DNA of 64,000 bases from Paenibacillus roseus (GTDB lineage: Bacteria; Bacillota; Bacilli; Paenibacillales; Paenibacillaceae). Where the stretch lies: NCBI RefSeq assembly GCF_016424485.1, contig NZ_JAELUP010000016.1, positions 81,031 to 145,030 of the forward strand. Reading direction: 5' to 3'. The notes under the pieces are model-generated. The model ran no database searches. It saw only the letters and a list, made by a program, of their open reading frames with translations, and was not told the DNA's origin. Numbering within the stretch: the first letter of the stretch is position 1; each line of letters opens with the position of its first letter. Positions 46,598-54,639 of the stretch are shown in pieces. The translations under genes and the position numbers were made by a program.

Positions 46598-48505
46598 GTG
46601 CGCCACGCATGGCGTGTAGCTAGGCGGTGAAAGTCCGCTATGGGGGCTGGCAGTTGCCAACCATTAGCCAAGAGCAAGGGTGTCCACCGTGAGGTGGAAT
46701 CTGAAGGAAGCTGGAGGCAAAGTCCCGACCCGAGGAACACGAATCGTATCAGGCATCCAAAGTGGGACGAGTCTGCATTACAAGACGAAGTCCAATAAAC
46801 TGCACGGACACGAGGATGTAAATGCGGCGGGTGCATGGGATGAAAGTTGCACGCCTTACCGTGGGAGGTCTCACGGACGCATGAAGCGTATGTGCGACAT
46901 GCGGTTGAAACAAGATTTGTCGTGAGAAGTCAGCAGATACCATATTAGTAACGCGGCCAGGCAGCGTTATGAAGGGTTGAACCTAAGGAGGTGTTTAGTC
47001 AATGAATGTTACCAAAGTCGGGACAAAAGAAAGCAGAATACCTTGCTGTGGCAAGGGCTGCCCGCAAAGAGATAGTGCGGAACACGAAGGGTATGCGGGA
47101 GTGCTTACCGACAAGCGGATAACTGAAAACAACAACACCAACGCTAACAGTCGAGGGAACGAGCTTTTAGAGAAAATCTTGAGCCGAGGAAATCTTAACG
47201 AGGCTTACAAGCAAGTTAAGAGGAACAAAGGCTCACACGGGGTCGATGGGATGAAAGTGGAGCATCTTCTACAATATCTCAAAGATAACGGGGATGAACT
47301 TGTAAAGCTTGTTCTGGACGGGAAATACCGTCCGAATCCAGTCCGTAGGGTTGAAATACCTAAGGACAATGGGAAGATGCGTACGCTAGGAATCCCAACA
47401 GCGGTAGACAGAGTGTTGCAACAAGCCATAACGCAAGTGCTGTCCCCCATCTTCGACCCCCAATTCGCTGAAACAAGCTACGGCTTCAGACCCAAGCGAA
47501 GCGCTCACGACGGACTGAGAAAGTGTAAAGAATATGCAAACCAAGGATACACATACGTCGTTGATATGGACTTGGAGAAATTTTTCGATACAGTCAATCA
47601 ATCGAAAATGATCGAACTGCTGTCCAGAACAATCAGAGACGGCAGGGTGGTATCTCTCATACACAAGTACCTGATCGCCGGAGCGATGACCAAGGGGAAA
47701 TTCGAGGAAACAGAACTTGGTCTCGTTCAGGGCGGTAATATTAGCCCCTTATGCAGTAATATCATGCTAAACGAACTCGACCGTGAACTGGAACGCAGAG
47801 GAATCCGGTTTGTTAGGTACGCCGACGACATGCTTCTCTTTGCAAAGACAAAACGATCAGCGCAGCGAATGCTTGAACACATTGTGCCCTACATCGAAGG
47901 GAAACTACGGCTCAGGGTGAACAGAGAGAAGACAGTGGTTGCCTACATTGGCAGGATCAAGTTCCTGGGATACGGATTTTATCCGTCCAAAGAAGGAATT
48001 AAACTACGTATCCACGCAAAGAGCGTCAGCAAGATGAAAGCAAGGATAAAGAAGCTCACTGCCAGAAGCAACGGGCTCGGATACGAATTGCTGAAACTAA
48101 AGCTGAGACAATATATCACGGGTTGGATCAATTACTTCAAACTTGCAGATATGAAAAAGATTGCTCGAGGGAACAGATAAATGGTTAAGACGAAGGTTAC
48201 GAATGTATATCTGGAAACGATGGAAACAAATTCGAACCAGATACGCAATGCTCCGCACATTCGGACGTGACCATAACACTGCTTTTCAGTTTGCGTGCAC
48301 AAGAAAAGGCTATTGGCGGATTGCCAAAAGCCCAATTCTCAACACGACTGTAACCGATGCTCGCCTTAAGCAAGCTGGCTACACATTTTTCTCGGATGAT
48401 CTCAAAACTGTACAGATGTAAACTTAGGAACCGCCGTATACCGAACGGTACGTACGGTGGTGTGGAAGGTCGGCTACTCAATTAATGGGTAGCCTCCTAT
48501 CCGAT
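46598..48505 (+). mobile_element. group II intron
   Basis: The 5' end GTGCG at 46598 and the 3' end in AT at 48505 are fixed by the host gene: joining 46597 to 48506 restores the transposase reading QRK-LNKL. A domain V-like hairpin lies about 48429-48465 (CCGCCGTATACCGAACGGTA followed by CGTACGGTGG), with a domain VI-like stem at about 48465-48500. It encodes a reverse transcriptase in domain IV. The intron is 1,908 bases and lies antisense to the transposase, so splicing would not restore that gene. Confidence 0.85.
47002..48421 (+). pseudogene. ltrA: group II intron reverse transcriptase/maturase, frameshifted
   Basis: ATG 47002 follows AAGGAGGTG. The reverse transcriptase domain is complete: GVDGMKVEHLLQ, YGFRPKRSAHDG, VVDMDLEKFFDTVN, GLVQGGNISPL and the catalytic YADD in RYADDMLLF. 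Near 48160 an extra A shifts the frame. The thumb/maturase end continues in the next frame as LLEGTDKWLRRRLRMYIWKR and stops at 48421. If the shift is real, the enzyme ends at residue 392 without its last 80 residues or so. Confidence 0.85.
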
Positions 48506-49203
48506 TTCCGTTGTGCTCGTTCTTCGTTGTAAAAACGGATCTATTCTACAATTCTTCTTTGTGCCTCATCGATTGATCGTCTATCATAAGGGTAGAGTGC
48601 TTCAACTTTTAGGTGGGAGAAGAAGCTCTCGATTGAGGCGTTGTCATAACAATTGCCTCGGCGTGACATGCTGATTTGGGCGCCAACCTGTGGCAGCATG
48701 TCGTGATAGGCATGGGACGTGTACTGGCTTCCCTGATCGCTATGAACGATCAATCCAGTCACGTCTTTATGTTTTTCAAATGCCTTTCTAAATGTCTCCA
48801 GGACAAGTGGATTGTCGTTATTCCTACTTATGTGGTTATCCGACGATCTCGTTATTCCACAGATCTTGAATAGCGGATAAGTAAATCTTCTCATCCAATA
48901 CGCGATAGTGGGTAACGTCCGTAATCCACTTCTGATTGGGTTTTGCAGCTGTGAAATCCCTTTGTAGCTTATTCTCAGCGATCCTACCGTCGGATACAGC
49001 GGCTTCATGAGTTGTTCTGTGGGCGTACTTACGGCGTATAATCGCTTGAATACCTTAACCTCAAAACTTTTTTATGATCCACGACAAGACGATGTTGACG
49101 GAACAGCTCATCCTGTATACGGCGGTACCCTACGGTTTTGTCGCGTTGCTCATAGTATAATGCTACATAGAAACTAGACAGCAAAAAGGAGTATCTTAGT
49201 TGT

Positions 49204-49497
49204 ATGAAACCTACACGAAGGAAGTTCACTCCCGAAGAAAAAGCGCGTCTAGTGCTGGAAATATTGAAGGAAGAAAAGTCAGTTTCACAGCTGGCGGCTG
49301 AGCATTTCATTCATGCGAATGTCCTCACCAGGTGGAAGAGCGAAGCGGTTCAGAACCTCTCGCAGTTATTCGTAGATGACCGCAAAGGCATCACCAAAAT
49401 GAAACAGGAGTACGAACAGCAAATCGACGAGCTCTACGCTGAGGTCGGGAAACTCACCACGCAATTGTCGTGGATCAAAAAAAAATCTGGCCTCTAA
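49204..49497 (+). CDS. IS3-family OrfA, transposase HTH protein
   Basis: A 97-residue protein beginning MKPTRRKFTPEEKARLVLEI, with an N-terminal helix-turn-helix (about 15-50) and a leucine-zipper-like C-terminal half (EYEQQIDELYAEVGKLTTQL). OrfA proteins bind the inverted repeats. It ends in a run of nine A residues (49476-49486), the usual place of frameshifting to OrfB in this family. AAAGGAG precedes the ATG. Confidence 0.85.
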   Translation: MKPTRRKFTPEEKARLVLEILKEEKSVSQLAAEHFIHANVLTRWKSEAVQNLSQLFVDDRKGITKMKQEYEQQIDELYAEVGKLTTQLSWIKKKSGL

Positions 49498-49498
49498 T

Positions 49499-50353
49499 TG
49501 GTCACGTCAAGAACGTATCTCACTTCTGGACTGGCAGGATCGCGAACTAGCGATTGTCGCGCAAGCCGAACTCTCACCCTGAATCGGAGCTCCCTTTACT
49601 ACCAACCGGTCCCTCCCTCCCCGGAGGAGATACGCCTCAAGCACCGGATCGATGAGCTGTACACCGAGCACCCGTTTCTGGGGTACAGAAAGATTGCTGC
49701 GATTATGAATCGGGAAGGCGATCAGATTCACAAAAACACCGTTCGGCGCTATATGTCGAGAAATGGGGATCATGGCCATCTACCCCGGCCCGAATTTGAG
49801 CCAGCGAGACCTGCAGCACCGAATCTATCCCTATTTGCTGCGAAAGCTTAACATCACGGAGCCAGATCAGGTGTGGTCGGTTGACATTACCTATATTCGG
49901 ATGAAGCACGGCTGGATGTATCTGTTTGCCGTCATCGATTGGTATTCTCGGTACATCATCGACTGGCAGTTGGATCAGACGCTGGAGATTGGCTTTGTGC
50001 TGGAGACGATGAAACGCGCATTGTCACTTCGGCGAGCCCGTATCGTCAACAGTGATCAAGGCAGCCATTTTACTAGTCCCAAGTACATCGAACTGCTCGA
50101 GGAACATGAGGTGTTGATCAGTATGGACGGTAAGGGCCGCGCAACGGATAACATCGCCATTGAGCGTTTCTGGCGTAGTCTGAAGTATAATGAAATCTAC
50201 CTTCAGGATTACCAGAGCCCCAGAGAAACCAGGCAGGGGATCCAACGATACATCCACTTGCACAATCGGTATCTGCCACATCAATCGCTTCATAACCATA
50301 CGCCTGAGGCGGTGTATACCCGGGCTGTCTTGCTTCCATCCACAAGTGAATAA
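49499..50353 (+). pseudogene. IS3-family OrfB, integrase-like DDE transposase, frameshifted
   Basis: The OrfB reading begins WSRQERISLLDWQDRELAI in one frame. It shifts near 49578 into LNRSSLYYQPVPPSPEEI and shifts again near 49760 (an extra T before CGAGAAATG) into MGIMAIYPGPNLS. The catalytic core is then open to 50353: D in VWSVDITYI, D in VNSDQGSHFTS, E in NIAIERFWRSL. The usual -1 slip from OrfA would not reach the first OrfB frame either. Transposase activity is therefore unlikely unless some shifts are sequencing errors. Confidence 0.8.
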
Positions 50354-50852
50354 CTGAGGCTCCAGCGCCTTCGCTTGGGCTTTGTCCTCCACCAGTGGAC
50401 ATCGCTAAGCGGGACGCCTCAGGCTCCAAATTTCCATTTCACGCGTCTTCTCATGCTGGGCCAATGGAAGGATAGAGCACACCTTGTGCATCTTTTCACA
50501 CCTTAACTATCTAAAAAAACTGTCCTGACATCTTGTAGCACCATATAGATCGCTCTGATCTTAAGTTTGAGCTCCTCATCAGGATCGTTATCCTTGCGCT
50601 TGAGATAGGTGCTCAGTTCCTTTATTGTTCTCTTAGGCTTCAATTCGTCAATGACGATATGTTTGCTTCTCAACCCTCCCGATTCAAGATTTGCAACCAG
50701 ACCTTAACTCGATTCTTATCCTGCAATTCGAGATGATTAGTAATCTTACTGTAACTCCACCCCTCATCAACATGTAACCCAATAGCCTCTAACTTAAGAG
50801 ACTCTGGATAATGCTTAAACTTCTGACCTTTATTCGCTGGCATAATAAAATG

Positions 50853-50914
50853 CACCCCTTAGAATTTCATCGGATTAACCAGAGGGGGTTTTTCAATGTC
50901 TATTCTAAGGGGTG
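50853..50914. repeat. inverted repeat at the end of the outer IS
   Basis: CACCCCTTAGAAT (50853-50865) and ATTCTAAGGGGTG (50902-50914) are perfect 13-bp inverted copies around the terminal repeat of the outer element. A short hairpin AGCCC/GGGCT with a T run follows at about 50929-50945. Confidence 0.6.
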
Positions 50915-51047
50915 AACTTCGTTTTAAGCCCTTGGGGCTTTTTTGCATGTTGATTGGATGGGGGAATTAAAATGCCGAAATGGGGCGCTTTTGTGTTCAG
51001 AATGTACGTTCGGACCCCGGCCTAACCGAAACCAACATAACACAAGA

Positions 51048-51077
51048 AAAAGACCGCTTTTCAGATGCAAGCGGTCT
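51048..51077 (-). terminator. terminator of the minus-strand pair
   Basis: AAGACCGCTT and AAGCGGTCTT form a 10-bp hairpin just past the stop of the small membrane protein gene. It is flanked by A-rich sequence on the left, which reads as a T run on the minus strand. Confidence 0.7.
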
Positions 51078-51087
51078 TAGAAATCAT

Positions 51088-51351
51088 TTAATTTTGAAGT
51101 CTTTTATGTCGAGCAACTATAGCGGAAAAGAAAATAATCATTAGAGCTGATGCAAAAGGAACGAAATCGGTTTGATAAAGTACCCAGTCAACAATAGCTC
51201 CAACAAGAAAAATGGATAAAACGAAAATGCTACTAATATAATTTGGTCGTTTAGCTTTTTTGAAAATCATGCGAATAATCAGTACAGCTATAACAGCATA
51301 AAAGCCTATAAGTGCAAAAATACTAATTAATGCAATCGCTAAGGTGGACAT
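51088..51351 (-). CDS. small membrane protein, three segments
   Basis: An 87-residue hydrophobic protein of no recognised family. Membrane segments are at about 4-27 (with ALISIFALIGFYAVIAVLII), 41-60 (SSIFVLSIFLVGAIVDWVLY) and 63-80. Basic residues lie between the first and second and at the C-terminus. The ATG at 51351 on the minus strand follows AAGGAG; a TTG six codons upstream overlaps that site. It lies 33 bases after the exported protein gene on the same strand. An immunity-like role for that neighbour is a guess from size and context. Confidence 0.7.
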   Translation of the reverse strand: MSTLAIALISIFALIGFYAVIAVLIIRMIFKKAKRPNYISSIFVLSIFLVGAIVDWVLYQTDFVPFASALMIIFFSAIVARHKRLQN

Positions 51352-51384
51352 ATTAACGCACTCCTTCAATCATTATGATTGATT

Positions 51385-52071
51385 CTAGCTGTTCTTTGTT
51401 ACCTCATAGTAGGGGACTAATAACCAATGTATGTTCAAGGTTACCCCTTTGGAATTGTTATGATGTTCTAAGCTGTTAGATACTAGCAAAGCGCCAAGTG
51501 AAACCAAAGCCCCAGCAGCAGTTGCGGCCCAAATTTGCGGCCCACCAACAAGATTAATCAGCAATGCGGCAAGGGTAGCCTCTGTGGCAAAACCAGCAGC
51601 GACTTGCCTTAGTGAATAAATAAGGTCTTTAGTTTCCGACTGGCTCATGGTCAAGGCAACCCCCCACCAGTAGGTACCAAAGCTTGCTCTTGGTGAAATC
51701 AGATCGCCTGATTGTGTCGGTGGAGTAAAGTTGCCGTTAGGTACAACGATTTTATTATCAAGGTCAATTACAGATGCGCCGATAGCAATTGAACTGTTTA
51801 AAACTTCAATTCCGCTTTCAACTAAGGCATAAGTTTCCGCGGATACTACATCTTTACCCGCTGCATCAAGTTTCAATCTTCCGTTAGACACGGTAATGAA
51901 AGAATCTAATGCTTGGGATTCACTAATAGCATTATGCTGGATACTCCCTCCTAATTCAATTGACAAAATTTTGTCTTGTGGCACCACAATGTCATTAGAT
52001 GCTAGAGCAGGCGAGACTGATCCAAAAATTAAACCTAGAGACAATACACCGGACAACAACATTTTCTTCAT
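51385..52071 (-). CDS. exported protein with C-terminal hydrophobic hairpin
   Basis: A 228-residue protein. The signal peptide is MKKMLLSGVLSLGLIFGSVSPALAS with likely cleavage after ALA (residue 24). A polar middle region (25-130) is followed by a C-terminal part starting FGTYWWGVALTMSQSETKDL. Two closely spaced hydrophobic stretches follow (about 158-177 and 180-200), then VTLNIHWLLVPYYEVTK at the end. I do not recognise a named family. The layout of leader, spacer and compact hydrophobic C-terminal domain recalls bacteriocin precursors, but this is inference. AAGGGAGAG precedes the ATG. The small membrane protein gene follows on the same strand. Confidence 0.75.
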   Translation of the reverse strand: MKKMLLSGVLSLGLIFGSVSPALASNDIVVPQDKILSIELGGSIQHNAISESQALDSFITVSNGRLKLDAAGKDVVSAETYALVESGIEVLNSSIAIGASVIDLDNKIVVPNGNFTPPTQSGDLISPRASFGTYWWGVALTMSQSETKDLIYSLRQVAAGFATEATLAALLINLVGGPQIWAATAAGALVSLGALLVSNSLEHHNNSKGVTLNIHWLLVPYYEVTKNS

Positions 52072-52250
52072 TACACAAATTCTCTCCCTTAATTGGTTTA
52101 TTTTTGATGCACTTAAAATATTCTATCCAACTAAGGGTAATCCTTCTTATTTACAAAAATGATACCAATTTCCTAATTTCAAATTTGAGTCAAAAGACCT
52201 TCGAGTGCTTTTTTATTGCAAACCAACACAAGGAGCTGATAGATCTAGGA

Positions 52251-52436
52251 ATGACATTCAGAGATGAAAAGATGAGACAAGCACTTGCGCAAGCTGTTAT
52301 TTCAGAGCTCAATCTGCGCAGAATGTTCTTCCAGAAGGGCCGACATTCCCCAGCGCCGCCCGTATTCACTGAGGTACTGACCGATGAGGAGAAGCTTGAG
52401 AGGATGAAGGCCATGATTCCGACGGCTAATCCTTGA
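52251..52436 (+). CDS. small hypothetical protein
   Basis: A possible 61-residue soluble protein, helical, with MTFRDEKMRQALAQAVISEL at the start and EEKLERMKAMIPTANP at the end. No family is recognised. The start is uncertain: the frame is open upstream to 51999 and only a weak AGGA precedes ATG 52251. Codon use looks protein-like. It may be a truncated phage gene, given the other fragments in the island. Confidence 0.45.
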   Translation: MTFRDEKMRQALAQAVISELNLRRMFFQKGRHSPAPPVFTEVLTDEEKLERMKAMIPTANP

Positions 52437-52597
52437 GAGCGGCGCTTCTATGTTGAGGGAATGTTCCCGACGGATTGAATAGAATAAGCGGCAGGGCCTG
52501 GTGCTATTGCAATTCCTCCCTTGACCAATGTCATATCTTGTCCGATACTGGAAGGTGTTGGATGGTTTTGTGTGGAACTTGAAGTGAGGTGATGAAA

Positions 52598-52921
52598 ATG
52601 GAGTTTGTAGTTTCAACCATTATTGCAGCGGTAACGCTACTCTTTACAGTAATCAAGCATATTCATGAAAAAAAGGAATCACGCAGAAATACGGAGTTTG
52701 AACAATTTAGACAAGTAATTGACAGGGTTGCAGGTCGGTATCTTGATGGGACTCTAATGGTTGATGTTCAACAGATTTCAGCAGTATATCAATTACTTGA
52801 ATTTAAAAGGTTTAATCATATTTCGATACCTGTGCTGCTACATTATATGAATCGCTTTGCTGAAGGCGATAATTCATCGTTTAGAATAGCTGTAGAAGAC
52901 GTGTATCACCAATTATCATAA
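52598..52921 (+). CDS. hypothetical protein with N-terminal membrane anchor
   Basis: A 107-residue protein with one N-terminal hydrophobic segment (about 2-20, VVSTIIAAVTLLFTVI), then a basic helix and a soluble helical domain rich in aromatic residues. No family is recognised. ATG 52598 follows GTGAGGTG (52584-52591). It is the first of several small plus-strand genes in the AT-rich part of the island. Confidence 0.65.
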   Translation: MEFVVSTIIAAVTLLFTVIKHIHEKKESRRNTEFEQFRQVIDRVAGRYLDGTLMVDVQQISAVYQLLEFKRFNHISIPVLLHYMNRFAEGDNSSFRIAVEDVYHQLS

Positions 52922-53073
52922 GAGCTATGAAGTATACTGCTTTTTTGACCCTTATTTTCCTTTCAAATAAATAAAAAAAGAGCCGGGGGTGCTCCCATCA
53001 CAGCTCCCTTGCATCATACCATATATTGTCGGATTTTGGTGGTCAGTGTATGATTGTGGTAGGAGGGATTATA

Positions 53074-53322
53074 ATGATCGTAGAATATGTAAACGACATG
53101 GGTATTATTATTCACACAGAGGTAGTGGAGGATCATCAGTATCTTCAAGTTTTATTAGCAACGTTGAACAGTCAGGGGAAAATAAATCTGAGATGGCCAG
53201 ATACTGACGAATACTTTAATGGACGTTTTGTTGAAGCAGTGTTTGATGTAGAGATAAACGAAGAGGGAAAAAGAACAGATACAAGAATAATGCTTTACTT
53301 TGATCAAATTATTGAAAGTTGA
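53074..53322 (+). CDS. hypothetical protein
   Basis: An 82-residue acidic protein, MIVEYVNDMGIIIHTEVVED at the start and RTDTRIMLYFDQIIES at the end. It is probably mixed alpha/beta, with no membrane segment or known motif. ATG 53074 has a strong AGGAGGG site; the longer frame from 53026 has none. It sits among phage-like fragments and may be a prophage cargo gene. Confidence 0.65.
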   Translation: MIVEYVNDMGIIIHTEVVEDHQYLQVLLATLNSQGKINLRWPDTDEYFNGRFVEAVFDVEINEEGKRTDTRIMLYFDQIIES

Positions 53323-53364
53323 GGCGTCCTAGAGGCGCTTTTTTTATTGGGAGGGAGTCCTTAC

Positions 53365-53562
53365 ATGAACATTCAGATCATTCCAATATCGCAGATCAAC
53401 CCGGCAGCCTACAACCCGCGGGTGGATTTGAAGCCCGGTGATCCGGAGTACGAGCAGCTTCGCGGCAGCGTGGAGCAGTTTGGGTACGCGGAGCCGAGCG
53501 TCTGGAATAAGCGAACTGGCATCGAGCCGGTGTTGATCCGCCAGACTGAACCTGCAGAATAA
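53365..53562 (+). pseudogene. ParB-like phage protein, truncated N-terminus
   Basis: A 65-residue reading starting MNIQIIPISQINPAAYNPR and passing through YEQLRGSVEQFGYAEPSVWNKRTG. These are the opening motifs of ParB/Spo0J-type nuclease-domain proteins in phages. The normal continuation (a GGHQR-type motif and the rest of the domain) is absent. After WNKRTG the sequence jumps to unrelated residues and stops, so a deletion is likely. GGGAGGGAG precedes ATG 53365. Confidence 0.65.
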
Positions 53563-53565
53563 ATA

Positions 53566-53600
53566 AAAAGGAGAGGCGCTTGAACGCCCCTCCCCCTCAC
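53566..53600 (-). terminator. GC-rich hairpin after the ParB-like fragment
   Basis: GGAGAGGCG and CGCCCCTCC-type arms flank TTGAA. The A-rich stretch on its left reads as a T run on the minus strand, so it would end minus-strand transcription, such as that of the gene at 53847-54455. Confidence 0.45.
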
Positions 53601-53698
53601 CCAGATAACCCCGGCTGAGATAGTGGAAACCGTGGCCACGGATTCGTCAAGCCACTATCTCGTTTCCAATCATACAGGAAAGCCGAGGTTACCACAAT

Positions 53699-53914
53699 AT
53701 GGCAGAGCAAAAACACGATGATTTGTTACTTCAGCACGAGCTTGAGGTCATGCAAGGTATTATCGAATCAAAGGAGCAATACCGTCGCATCATCAAGGCC
53801 GCAGTTGCCCGCTGGGTAAGAGACTTCCAGGAGAACCGTATTGAGATTAGCACCGTCGACGACCTCCGGAAGCTGATCGAGCTGGATATAGAGCTGCAGA
53901 AGGATATTCTTTAA
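53699..53914 (+). CDS. hypothetical phage-type protein
   Basis: A 71-residue charged helical protein starting MAEQKHDDLLLQHELEVMQG, with no membrane segment. No named family is recognised. Proteins of this size often lie between ParB-like and terminase genes in phages of Bacilli. GAGG lies before ATG 53699. Its 3' end overlaps, tail to tail, the minus-strand gene at 53847-54455 by 68 bases. Confidence 0.6.
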   Translation: MAEQKHDDLLLQHELEVMQGIIESKEQYRRIIKAAVARWVRDFQENRIEISTVDDLRKLIELDIELQKDIL

Positions 53915-54455
53915 TTCCTCCTTCAGTTTCAATTTGATCGATTGCAACAGAAAATTTCTTGAGGAAGCTCTTTCTCCTGTTAGAAATATAGAGATGAGAG
54001 CCATATACCGTGAAGAGTATTACAAAAATCAATGCCAGTATAGAAATGTTATAAAAGAGATCTGTTGAAACTCCTGCTAGCGCATTGCTTATTTTTTGTT
54101 TCAATTCAGATTCTTCAGGAAGAACAGAAACAATCGCCATAGCTGCTGCAATAAGAGAAACCTGAACAGCTGTAATTCCAACGATGCCATTAACTAAGTT
54201 TGTCTCAAACGTCTCGTCTCCGTAGTAGTAGCGAACATTATTTTTCAGTTCTCTGTAACAGTAATCAGACAATACTTTAGCGTTACAGTAAATTGATTGT
54301 ATTGATTTAATCATTCTCTTTTTTTCTTTAATGGTGAGTCGATTACCGAAGGATTCAAATACTTTCTTTTTTATTTTTCTACTATGCATTAATTCAAAGA
54401 AAACAATAGAAGCTGCGAAAATTAGTACAACAATTAACATAATTAAAAGAATCAA
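53847..54455 (-). CDS. membrane protein of unknown function
   Basis: A 202-residue protein. Hydrophobic segments are at about 1-20 (ILLIMLIVVLIFAASIVFF), 92-112 (VQVSLIAAAMAIVSVL) and 136-156 (ISILALIFVILFTVYGSHL). A basic region follows the first. The last 30 residues (GGIKEYPSAALYPARSASGG onward) are antisense to the plus-strand gene and look like run-on beyond an original end, so the C-terminus may have been altered by a rearrangement. TTG 54455 follows GGAGAG on the minus strand. It is much AT-richer than its flanks. Confidence 0.65.
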   Translation of the reverse strand: MILLIMLIVVLIFAASIVFFELMHSRKIKKKVFESFGNRLTIKEKKRMIKSIQSIYCNAKVLSDYCYRELKNNVRYYYGDETFETNLVNGIVGITAVQVSLIAAAMAIVSVLPEESELKQKISNALAGVSTDLFYNISILALIFVILFTVYGSHLYISNRRKSFLKKFSVAIDQIETEGGIKEYPSAALYPARSASGGRRRC

Positions 54456-54520
54456 TTATATTATCTCTCCTTCAATTGAAAATATATACCTATTATCGGT
54501 CACGGGGGTGGTGATATGTA

Positions 54521-54638
54521 GTGGCCAGAGAGCGGCGGGACGATGAAGCTAAAGGACGTCGCCGCCGCTCTTTCATTTCGGACATCTCAGATCAGCGAGC
54601 CAGCTAGGCAGTCTATTTCATTGAAGGGAGGTGAATGA
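54521..54638 (+). pseudogene. possible phage terminase small subunit remnant
   Basis: A GTG at 54521 after GGGGGTGGTG reads MARERRDDEA. In the next frame, ATG 54543 gives MKLKDVAAALSFRTSQIS. Terminase small subunits begin MARxRSPxR and continue KLKDIAxxLGVSxxQIRKW, so the two frames look like pieces of one such N-terminus after a deletion. The match is short, so the call is tentative. Confidence 0.4.
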
Positions 54639-54639
54639 G

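Larger units (their letters stand above)
49161..50540 (+). mobile_element. second IS3-family element, inside the first
   Basis: The ends are inverted repeats starting TGCTACA: 49161 on the plus strand reads TGCTACATAGAAACTAGACA, and from 50540 on the minus strand TGCTACAAGATGTCAGGACA. Total length is 1,380 bases. It contains an OrfA gene and a frameshifted OrfB on the plus strand. It interrupts the OrfB of the outer element between IRAIY and YYEQRD. A target duplication is not obvious. Confidence 0.75.
46549..50843 (-). pseudogene. IS3-family transposase, split into pieces
   Basis: The OrfA-like start is MPANKGQKFKHYPESLKLEA at 50843, a helix-turn-helix region. It continues to KIRAIY near 50545, where the inner IS cuts in. 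It resumes at 49160 with YYEQRDKTVGYRRIQDEL and runs through the catalytic core: D in KWITDVTHY, D in VHSDQGSQYTS, E in ASIESFFSHLKVE. It breaks at 48506 (EERAQRK) and finishes beyond the intron as LNKLTPVEYRNQLVS with stop at 46549. A TAG precedes IRFYNEE near 48545, and a frameshift lies near 48850. No product can be active. Confidence 0.75.
46529..50902 (-). mobile_element. IS3-family element carrying two insertions
   Basis: The ends match as imperfect inverted repeats: TGGACATTGTAAAAA at 46529 on the plus strand, and TAGACATTGAAAAA read from 50902 on the minus strand. The transposase genes run on the minus strand and are interrupted by a group II intron (46598-48505) and by another IS3-type element (49161-50540). 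Removing these leaves about 1.09 kb, short for the family, so small deletions are likely. No clear target duplication is visible at the ends. Confidence 0.7.

Noticed and set aside
52480..52560. A 28-codon minus-strand open frame (starting MTLVKGGIAIAPGPAAYSIQ)
   Set aside because: Peptide-like, but without a ribosome site or context. It is too short to support as a gene.
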